NCBI GenBank assembly: GCA_964394795.1
Contig: CAYMYX010000036.1
Location: 1-14,345 of the forward strand
Length of the DNA stretch: 14,345 nucleotides
Source: CAYFUF01 sp964394795
Lineage (GTDB): Bacteria > Bacillota > Clostridia > Tissierellales > Peptoniphilaceae
Direction: 5' to 3'
Below, piece after piece: positions 6,255-11,964 of this stretch. Position 1 is the stretch's first letter. Every line of letters starts with the position of its first letter. The position numbers and the translations under genes were made by a program. The notes beneath the pieces were generated by a model, which did no database searches, was not told where the DNA came from, and saw nothing but the letters and a program-made list of their open reading frames with translations.

Positions 6255-6584
6255 TTAGTAACCTTGATCAATCACACTTTGAATCAATTTTTGACACTTA
6301 CCACAATCTGGTTCTGTTCCAGCCTTGGTGGTTTCCATGATCTCTTCCAGGGAATTGACACCGGATTTGACCAAGTCTTGGATAGTCTTCATGGACACAT
6401 CCTTACAACCACAGCAAGTGGACAGGATGTAATCCAAGTTCTCATCGCAAGCCTCGCATTCGCCACAAACATTGACCGCTTCTTTTAGATCTTCGACGGT
6501 GCGGGCGCCGGCTACCATAGCCCCACGCGTGCTCGGATAATCTACGTTATTTCTCGTGCATACAATATCTATTTTTCTTCCCAT
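6255..6584 (-). CDS. Tandem BFD-type [2Fe-2S]-binding protein
   Basis: This small cytoplasmic protein of 109 residues is likely to carry a [2Fe-2S] cluster. The C-terminal half is a complete BFD-like domain: Cys58-x-Cys60, a 33-residue helical spacer and Cys94-x2-Cys97. The N-terminal half looks like a second, degenerate copy. Cys9 is followed after 30 residues by Cys40-x2-Cys43, the fourth cysteine is replaced by Ile7, and extra cysteines stand at 46 and 57. The family member best known is bacterioferritin-associated ferredoxin. No bacterioferritin or reductase gene is next to it here, so the partner is unknown. A GAGGTG ribosome site lies just before the ATG at 6582-6584. It has its own promoter (6619-6647), although read-through from the DUF6512 gene upstream is possible. 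Confidence 0.8.
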   Translation of the reverse strand: MGRKIDIVCTRNNVDYPSTRGAMVAGARTVEDLKEAVNVCGECEACDENLDYILSTCCGCKDVSMKTIQDLVKSGVNSLEEIMETTKAGTEPDCGKCQKLIQSVIDQGY

Positions 6585-6618
6585 AATTCACCTCACTTTG
6601 TAATTCTTCATGCCCATC

Positions 6619-6647
6619 ATCTTATGGGATAAAGCGAGATAAGTCAA
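6619..6647 (-). promoter_or_regulatory. Promoter of the BFD-type gene
   Basis: On the minus strand TTGACT (6642-6647) and TAAGAT (6619-6624) are separated by 17 bases. They match the -35 and -10 consensus at five of six and four of six positions. They lie between the stop of the DUF6512 gene and the BFD-type start. Confidence 0.55.
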
Positions 6648-6669
6648 TTGAGACGCCTACACGGATTCT

Positions 6670-7227
6670 TTAGGGTTCGATGAAGATCGGCATATCCGGA
6701 GGCGAGAGGGAGAAGGCAACAAAAGCAACTGCAAAGACAACGATCATCAGTACAGCCAAAATCACATAGATTGACTTTGGATCGATGATACGGTAGATGT
6801 GGATGCCCACCAATTGAGCGATAGGGACCGCGATGAAGATGGATCCGACATGGAGGATCGAATTACTGATACCAATACCACTTTCCCAGACGTAGTACCA
6901 GGAGGTGATGATGAGCATGGCCAGGATTGCGGATGCCGCTGCGGAAATGATGGTCTTCGCAAAACTGACATTCTCCTTGCGACCGAAGATAAGATAACCA
7001 AGAAGCCACCAGATAGTTATGGGAAAGAAGACGAGTTTCAAATGTTCCCAAATGCTTTCATTCATGGGGAAGAATAGGCCAACGATTTGGTTTTCACCCA
7101 ACCACTCATACATGAAGTGGAAGGGGATCGAAAGCAAACACAGGACGACGATGCCAATGAGGTTCCATTTTCTCATAAATAGGTAATCGTCGCGTTCGCT
7201 CAGTTCTCTATTCACAGATTTTTTCAT
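6670..7227 (-). CDS. DUF6512 family integral membrane protein
   Basis: This 185-residue polytopic membrane protein of unknown function has five predicted helices at about 22-39, 64-81, 91-112, 123-145 and 153-173. The N-terminus is charged and the C-terminal tail short. The stretch FHFMYEWLGEN followed by GLFFPMNESIWEHLKL (50-65) is the conserved signature I associate with DUF6512. The polar NESIWEH motif between helices 1 and 2 is the best candidate for a functional site. An AAGGAG ribosome site fits ATG 7225-7227. The gene is divergent from the amylase gene. A weak minus-strand promoter (TTCAAA, 17 bases, TATAGA) overlaps the amylase promoter region. There is no terminator after it, so it may be cotranscribed with the BFD-type gene 85 bases downstream. 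Confidence 0.75.
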   Translation of the reverse strand: MKKSVNRELSERDDYLFMRKWNLIGIVVLCLLSIPFHFMYEWLGENQIVGLFFPMNESIWEHLKLVFFPITIWWLLGYLIFGRKENVSFAKTIISAAASAILAMLIITSWYYVWESGIGISNSILHVGSIFIAVPIAQLVGIHIYRIIDPKSIYVILAVLMIVVFAVAFVAFSLSPPDMPIFIEP

Positions 7228-7270
7228 AGAATCTCCTTACTTTTTTTCTATAGATACCCATAGAGACTGT

Positions 7271-7300
7271 TTGAACAGCCCTCGCCCAATACGTTACAAT
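7271..7300 (+). promoter_or_regulatory. Promoter of the amylase gene
   Basis: TTGAAC (7271-7276) and TACAAT (7295-7300) are separated by 18 bases. The predicted transcript start is near 7307, so the ATG at 7309 is effectively at +3. This argues for translation from ATG 7339, which has a proper ribosome site. The -35 box lies within CTGTT-TG-AACAG (7267-7278), a small inverted repeat that could be an operator. Confidence 0.65.
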
Positions 7301-7338
7301 AACTCTAGATGAAACAGGGAAGACCAAGGAGAATAGAG

Positions 7339-9060
7339 ATGAAAAGAATACGAAAATTTTGGATGATGTGGGCCATGTCCCTCGCCATCCTCCTCACCGC
7401 AAGTCCTGTACACGCGGAAGCACCAGACTTTGACTTCGACGAAGCCGTTATCTACTTCCTGCTGACGGACCGCTTCAACGATGGGGATACCTCCAACAAC
7501 GACCCCAACGGGGAGAACTATGACGTCGACCACCCCGAAAGCTATCATGGCGGCGACTTCCGAGGTTTGATCGATAAACTGGATTACCTCCAAGAGTTGG
7601 GTGTCAACACGATTTGGATTACGCCCATCGTAGATAATATCAACCAGGACCACCGCCACGGTAAGGAAGGGTCCCAGTACGGTTACCATGGCTACTGGGC
7701 AAAGGACTTCACCCAAATCGACGAGCATTTGGGAGACATTGACACCTTCAAGGAACTCATCGATGCTATCCATGACCACGACATGAAGCTCATGGTGGAC
7801 GTCGTGCTGAATCATACGGGATACGGCTTGAAATCCACCGACCAGGGCGTCGACGAAGCGGGCAACCCCATTCCAAACTTTCCAACCAAAGAAGAACAAG
7901 ATCGCTTTGACGGCATGCTCCGCTTAGAACCTGATGCCAACCATCCAGTGACCGGTGAACTAGCCGGTTTACCTGACTTCATTACTGAAGATCCTGACAT
8001 CCGTGACCAAATTATAGCATGGCAAACGGATTGGATTGAAAAGACCAAAACCGACAGGGGAGACACCATTGACTACTTCCGGGTCGACACTATCAAACAT
8101 GTGGAGATGGATACCTGGGAAGACTTTCATGCCGAGCTCCGCGAGATAAACCCAGACTTTCGCATCATTGGCGAATATTTTGATGGGACCTACATGGCTA
8201 ATGGCAAGTTTCTGGAGAGCGGAACCATGGATTCCCTCCTGGATTTTGGCTTCAAAGAGATTGCCCAAGAGTTTCTCCGCGGCCGCATCGACAATACGGA
8301 GCGCCAGTTGGCGAACCGAAACGAAGCCCTAACCGAAGAGGCTACCATGGGTCAGTTCCTCAGCAGCCACGACGAGAATGGCTTCCTCATCACACGGGCG
8401 AAGAACGACCCCGGTCTAATGAAGTCCGCCGTTTCCCTTCAACTGACCGCCAAAGGACAACCCGTCATCTACTACGGAGAGGAGTTAGGCCTAAGTGGGA
8501 TGAATGCCAGAGACATGGATAAGGGGCAGTTCAGTGAGAATCGTTACGACATGGATTGGGACCTAGTGGGCGACAACGATTACGAAGACCACTATAAGAA
8601 ACTCTTGTCAGCGAGAAAAGAGTTTTCTGATGTCTTTGCTAAAGGAACCAGAACCGTTCTAGGTGGTGGGGACGATGAGGGCTACACTTTGTTCGAGCGG
8701 ACCCACAACGACGAGACTGTACTTGTCGCCATCAATGTCGAACCTGAAGAGAAGCAAATCACCATCGCTAACCCGATGCAATATGCCGGTGATGACCTAG
8801 ACAATCCCGTCCTCTACGACTTTTATGAAGGCGAATCCTATGCTGTCAGGGAGGGAGAAGACGTTGAGATTACCCTAGCCGCCAACACCGATGGTGGCAC
8901 CATGGTCTTGTCCGTTGTTGACGAGTCCACAATACCCGATCAAGGTGGCGGAATTTCTCTAGGTCTAATCTTCAATCTCCTCGTAACGAACGGACTCCTG
9001 TTGTTCATTTACTTTAAGAGAAAACGTGCAAAGAAGGAAACCAATGAATCTGACCGTTAA
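7339..9060 (+). CDS. Membrane-anchored extracellular alpha-amylase family (GH13) glycosidase
   Basis: This is a 573-residue secreted glycosidase acting on alpha-glucans such as starch or maltodextrins outside the cell. A signal peptide (1-26: basic MKRIRK, hydrophobic core, VHA before EAP) leads into the GH13 barrel (about 34-430). Conserved regions are DVVLNH (154-159), FRVDTIKH with nucleophile Asp250, IIGEYF with acid/base Glu279, and SSHDEN with Asp345. A beta-sandwich C-domain (about 435-528) is followed by a hydrophobic helix (540-558) and the basic tail KRKRAKK. The enzyme should therefore be tethered to the membrane and is not sortase-anchored, as it has no LPXTG. AAGGAG (7326-7331) is seven bases before ATG 7339. 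An in-frame ATG at 7309 lies almost at the transcript start and is rejected. The gene end overlaps the next gene by 17 bases, suggesting they were coexpressed. Exact specificity is not determinable. Confidence 0.92.
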   Translation: MKRIRKFWMMWAMSLAILLTASPVHAEAPDFDFDEAVIYFLLTDRFNDGDTSNNDPNGENYDVDHPESYHGGDFRGLIDKLDYLQELGVNTIWITPIVDNINQDHRHGKEGSQYGYHGYWAKDFTQIDEHLGDIDTFKELIDAIHDHDMKLMVDVVLNHTGYGLKSTDQGVDEAGNPIPNFPTKEEQDRFDGMLRLEPDANHPVTGELAGLPDFITEDPDIRDQIIAWQTDWIEKTKTDRGDTIDYFRVDTIKHVEMDTWEDFHAELREINPDFRIIGEYFDGTYMANGKFLESGTMDSLLDFGFKEIAQEFLRGRIDNTERQLANRNEALTEEATMGQFLSSHDENGFLITRAKNDPGLMKSAVSLQLTAKGQPVIYYGEELGLSGMNARDMDKGQFSENRYDMDWDLVGDNDYEDHYKKLLSARKEFSDVFAKGTRTVLGGGDDEGYTLFERTHNDETVLVAINVEPEEKQITIANPMQYAGDDLDNPVLYDFYEGESYAVREGEDVEITLAANTDGGTMVLSVVDESTIPDQGGGISLGLIFNLLVTNGLLLFIYFKRKRAKKETNESDR

Positions 9061-9761
9061 TGAAAAGACTTTAGGAATTACCATCACGACATCAACAACA
9101 GAGTGGGCGACTCTACCCACCTACCGTCCATCCTTCACCGTTCAGGGACAAGACCGCTATTTCCATGAAGCCGAAAAAATCACACACACATACGCCGACG
9201 ACAACCAGTCAATCACTTCAACCTATGACTTTGAAGACTTCAGTTTCGAAACAAGAATCCATATCAAAGGAAATGACGAACTCTTCATGTAGTGGATTCC
9301 CTTACGAGAGGACACGGCAATTGACGAGGTGAGGTGGCCCGGACCCTTTTCCTTTGAAGAAAAATCTCGGTCCTGGTTCACCCTCCTCAACTTCCAACAA
9401 GGCCTCATGATTCCCAACGATTGGCCTATCGAATTAGGCACAATCAGCTTCGACGGCATGTTCAACACCGCAGGGGCGACCATGCCTTGGTTCGCCCAAG
9501 TCAAAGACGGCAATGGCGTACTTGCCACCTGCCTCACCCCTTGGGATGCCGGCTACCGAGCTATCCATCCGGCAGGCGGTCCCTACACCCATGTGTCTTT
9601 CTATGCCATGAAGAGTCTAGGCAAGATGACCTATCCGAGAGTTTATCGCTACACTTTTCTAGAGGATGCGACCATCACCTCCGTCACTAAGCGCTACCGA
9701 GGCTATGCCGAAGCAGAAGGCAAGTTCAAAACCCTGGAAGAAAAAGCCGCTTCCTTCAGCC
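9044..9761 (+). pseudogene. Broken glycoside-hydrolase-like gene (in-frame TAG, 3' end lost)
   Basis: Translation from ATG 9044 (AAGGAA at 9034-9039) starts MNLTVNEKTLG inside the end of the amylase gene. It stops at TAG 9290-9292 after 82 residues. The same frame then continues with clearly coding, family-like sequence: WIPLRED, VRWPGPFSFEE, FDGMFNTAGATMPWFAQVKD, TPWDAGYRAIHPAGGPYTHV, YPRVYRYTFLED and finally KTLEEKAA near 9730-9751. I associate this pattern with the N-terminal beta-sandwich part of a large (about 650-750 residue) uncharacterised glycosidase family, but I cannot name the family securely. Residues before TAG (ELFM) and after it (WIPL) suggest one lost codon, GAG or CAG, changed to TAG. 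Beyond about 9755 the similarity ends, and sortase sequence begins in another frame. Two independent lesions make this a pseudogene. Its former role was probably carbohydrate degradation together with the amylase. Confidence 0.75.
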
Positions 9762-9776
9762 AACGGCCTTGGCTTC

Positions 9777-10478
9777 ATGCTTTATCCGTTGACTTCCGTT
9801 CTCTACAACTATGTGATGGCAGGGAACCGCCACGAGGAGTTTCGGTTGGAGCAAGAGCAGATAGCCGCTGAGCAGAAGGAAATCCTGATTGCCGATGCCA
9901 GCGCCTACAACGAAAAGATTGCCAGCGACCGAACGGGAGTGGTTGACCCCTTCGACGTGAAGAATTACACCGCGGTGAACCCGCTGGATTACGAAGAGGG
10001 CGATGTCTTTGCCTACATCACCATCCCCAAAATCGACGAATCCCTGCCCATCTATGTCGGTGCATCCGAGTACCACCTGTCCATTGGGACAGCCACCCTT
10101 GACGGGACGGACCTGCCCATCGGGGGTAAGGACACTCGGGCGGTCATTGCCGGCCACCGAGGTTTCCCTACCGGCCGCTTCTTTAAGAATGTGGACCAGA
10201 TGGTAGCCGGAGATGTTATTATTATCGAGGTGTTGGGTGAGACTCTGGAGTATGAGATGGTGGATTCGGAAATCATTGCCCCCACAGAATACGAGAAGTT
10301 GGCTGTGGTTCCTGGAGAAGACACGTTGACTTTGCTTACCTGTACCCCCTACCTAGTCGGTAGCCACCGCATGCTAATCAATGCTCGCCGGGTTGGCGAA
10401 CCGGAATCGGTTGGTGAGGGTGCGGGAAGTGTTGATGATGGGGTTGTTGGGTCGAGAGGCCCTGCTTTTTTTGTGTGA
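9777..10478 (+). CDS. Class C sortase, truncated at both membrane ends (probable pseudogene)
   Basis: This is the catalytic core of a pilus-type sortase, which joins pilin subunits at the cell surface. Counting from ATG 9777 there are 233 residues; family members are about 280 or longer. His127 (IAGHRG), Cys189 (LLTCTPY) and Arg198 (SHRMLINARR) form the full triad. A lid motif Asp57-Pro58-Phe59 marks class C. The N-terminal membrane helix is only half present: family-like sequence begins near 9762 (NGLGFMLYPLTSV) in the middle of that helix. Upstream codons in this frame overlap the glycosidase remnant in another frame. In-frame ATGs at 9666 and 9705 have no convincing ribosome site. The C-terminal helix is also absent, replaced by a short tail whose last codons encode a terminator hairpin. 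No pilin or LPXTG protein is in the window. Activity on the membrane is unlikely. Confidence 0.75.
   Translation: MLYPLTSVLYNYVMAGNRHEEFRLEQEQIAAEQKEILIADASAYNEKIASDRTGVVDPFDVKNYTAVNPLDYEEGDVFAYITIPKIDESLPIYVGASEYHLSIGTATLDGTDLPIGGKDTRAVIAGHRGFPTGRFFKNVDQMVAGDVIIIEVLGETLEYEMVDSEIIAPTEYEKLAVVPGEDTLTLLTCTPYLVGSHRMLINARRVGEPESVGEGAGSVDDGVVGSRGPAFFV
10449..10472 (+). terminator. Short hairpin with T-tract at the end of the sortase frame
   Basis: GGGTC (10449-10453) pairs with GGCCC (10458-10462), with one G-T pair, around a GAGA tetraloop. TGCTTTTTTT follows. It lies inside the last codons of the sortase frame, an unusual place for a terminator. This suggests the present stop is not the original gene end. 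Confidence 0.45.
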
Positions 10479-10492
10479 GGGGATTGGGGGGT

Positions 10493-10506
10493 TAGGTACA
10501 TGGCCC
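10493..10506 (-). repeat. Copy of a dispersed intergenic motif
   Basis: TAGGTACATGGCCC is identical over 14 bases to 5610-5623. Extended on the minus strand it reads GGCCAAAAACGTGGGCCATG followed by TACC. This resembles the third unit of the G-rich tandem block (11816-11837: GGGGAAAAAGAGGGCCATG). Confidence 0.5.
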
Positions 10507-10532
10507 ACGTTTTTGGCCTTTTGGGCGGTGGA

Positions 10533-10569
10533 ATAAATCATATTTCGATAATATGAAAATATGATTTAT
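10533..10569. repeat. Perfect 13-base inverted repeat in the sortase-SDR intergenic region
   Basis: ATAAATCATATTT (10533-10545) and AAATATGATTTAT (10557-10569) are exact reverse complements with an 11-base loop. There is no flanking T-tract typical of a terminator. The right arm contains ATG 10561, which opens a 28-codon frame to TAA 10647 without a ribosome site. That frame is lysine-rich and unrecognised, and may be a gene remnant. The rest of the stretch from 10570 to 10705 shows nothing I can assign. Confidence 0.55.
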
Positions 10570-10709
10570 AAAGAATTGGAGAGAATAAAACATATTTTGA
10601 AAATCCGTAAAAATGTTTTAACTGCATGGTCTGGGAGTAATACATAAATCAAAAATCTGCAAAATTGTATGAACGGCGCCTCGGAATAGACCCAAAACCC
10701 CAAAAAGAA

Positions 10710-10729
10710 GCGAGCAGTCACCTGCTCGC
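10710..10729 (-). terminator. Terminator of the SDR gene
   Basis: Read on the minus strand, GCGAGCAG pairs perfectly with CTGCTCGC around a GTGA loop, followed by TTCTTTTTG. It lies 84 bases beyond the stop codon of the minus-strand SDR gene. Confidence 0.85.
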
Positions 10730-10812
10730 CTCTGTCTAATATTCTATAGATAATCACTCACTCGGTATGTCATGGTACATATTGAAACAGTTTCGATAAA
10801 TGGGAACACCTA

Positions 10813-11703
10813 CTAGTTAATTGCCTGTCCACCGGTCACACCGTAGATCTGGTTGGTGACGTAGCTGGCGTCGTTGGAAGCTAGGAAGACGTAGACTGGG
10901 GCAAGTTCGACGGGTTGGCCGGCGCGCTCGAGTAAGGAGTCTTGGCCGAACTCGGGGATCTTGCCGTCGGGTTGGCCGTCGTCAAGTTGGAGCGGAGTCC
11001 AGATTGGGCCTGGGGCAACACCGTTGACGCGGATGCCTTTTGGTCCGAAGTACTGGGCAAGGCTGTTGGTCAGGTTGGTGGTTGCGGCCTTGGTGGCGGC
11101 ATAGTCCATCAGTGGTGGACTTGGGTCGAAGGACTGTACCGAGGTGGTAATGATGATGGCCGAACCTGCTTCGAGGTGTTTTTCTGCGGCTTTGACGGTC
11201 TCAAACATGCTGATGACGTTGATCTTGAAGGAGTCTTCCACCTGCTTGATGGGGAGCTCTTCGAGAGAGTCTTGAGCAATTTGTTGAGCCGAGTTGAGGA
11301 CGAGGATGTCCAGAGCGCCGAATTCTTCGACGGTCTTTATTACGATGTCCGTAGCGACGTTGTCATCACGCAAGTCGACGGGTAGGAGAAGGGCCTTGCG
11401 ACCTTCCTTCTCGATGAGGTCCTTGACTTCGCAGGCATCTTCCTCTTCGCCTGGGAAGTATTGGATAGCGACGTTTGCGCCTTCACGTGCATAGGCAATG
11501 GCGGCGGCGCGGCCGATGCCGGAATCGCCTCCGGTGATCAGGGCGTTGCGGTCTTGAAGTTTACCAGTGCCTTTGTAAGACGTTTCGCCACAGTCTGGCT
11601 CGGGCAGCATATCGTCTTGGATAGCCGGAGTATCTTGTTCTTGGTCTTTAAATTTACTTGTCTTATACATCGTTCGTGGATCGATGAGTTTCGCTTTTGT
11701 CAT
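10813..11703 (-). CDS. SDR-family oxidoreductase (YhdF/YdaD-like, stress-associated)
   Basis: This cytoplasmic NAD(P)-dependent short-chain dehydrogenase of 296 residues has the length of the group with an N-terminal extension. Residues 1-50 form that extension (including MLPEPDCGE), which is typical of the B. subtilis YhdF/YdaD general-stress proteins. The Rossmann fold follows, with TGGDSGIG at 57-64. NSAQ stands at 137-140, where NNAG or NNAA is usual. The catalytic set is Ser188, Tyr201 and Lys205 (YAATK), with PGPIWTP at 231-237. The cofactor and alcohol/aldehyde substrate are not determinable. AAGGGGGG precedes the ATG at 11701-11703. A weak minus-strand promoter, TGTTTT (11761-11766), 17 bases, TATAAA (11738-11743), is possible. 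The gene is alone, ended by a clear terminator, and divergent from the phosphate transporter gene. A role in stress is inferred from the family. Confidence 0.92.
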   Translation of the reverse strand: MTKAKLIDPRTMYKTSKFKDQEQDTPAIQDDMLPEPDCGETSYKGTGKLQDRNALITGGDSGIGRAAAIAYAREGANVAIQYFPGEEEDACEVKDLIEKEGRKALLLPVDLRDDNVATDIVIKTVEEFGALDILVLNSAQQIAQDSLEELPIKQVEDSFKINVISMFETVKAAEKHLEAGSAIIITTSVQSFDPSPPLMDYAATKAATTNLTNSLAQYFGPKGIRVNGVAPGPIWTPLQLDDGQPDGKIPEFGQDSLLERAGQPVELAPVYVFLASNDASYVTNQIYGVTGGQAIN

Positions 11704-11769
11704 ATTTCCCCCCTTTTAATGAGTGAGTGGCCTTTTATTTATACCAATAACGAAAATACTAAAACAGGT

Positions 11770-11837
11770 GGGGGAAGGGGGGATGGCCCAGGAAGGGGGA
11801 AAAATGGACCACGGAGGGGAAAAAGAGGGCCATGCCC
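11770..11837. repeat. G-rich imperfect tandem repeat, three units of 21-25 bases
   Basis: Three units follow each other: 11770-11794, 11795-11815 and 11816-11837. Each begins with a run of four to five G and then A-rich bases (GGGGGAA, GGGGGAAAAA, GGGGAAAAA). Each continues with a GG-CC-centred core (ATGGCCCAGG, TGGACCACGG, GGGCCATGCCC). The strand bias (G-rich plus strand) is extreme for the region. The last core matches the dispersed GGGCCATGTACC motif found near 5610 and 10493. It occupies the intergenic space between the divergent SDR and phosphate transporter genes. Confidence 0.55.
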
Positions 11838-11964
11838 AAGCCCAGACTCTTTTTCTTTTAAGGTTCCCAAATGCAATTATCAATGTTAAAATTAGGTTAA
11901 TTCTATGTAAGTTTGTTGGACAGTTGCCTTGGGGAAAGATTGAAATTAGCGACGGAGCAAGAGA

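Noticed and set aside
7309..7338. ATG 7309 as the amylase start
   Set aside because: It lies about two bases from the predicted transcript start and has no ribosome site. ATG 7339 has AAGGAG at seven bases and begins a standard signal peptide.
9290..9292. TAG as a recoded (pyrrolysine or read-through) codon
   Set aside because: There is no sign of Pyl machinery or a read-through element, and the same gene has a second lesion at its 3' end. Simple decay is the better explanation.
10566..10757. A 63-codon minus-strand open frame after the SDR gene
   Set aside because: It runs through the SDR terminator and the 13-base inverted repeat, and its hydrophobic look comes from A/T-rich non-coding DNA.
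11738..11770. Sigma-B-type promoter for the SDR gene (GTTT ... GGTAT on the minus strand)
   Set aside because: The spacing is 15 bases and the -10 has a mismatch. A weak sigma-A reading fits equally well, so no sigma-B claim is made.
11770..11837. CRISPR array
   Set aside because: There are only three units, with no unique spacers between them, and they are imperfect and directly adjacent. No cas gene is present.
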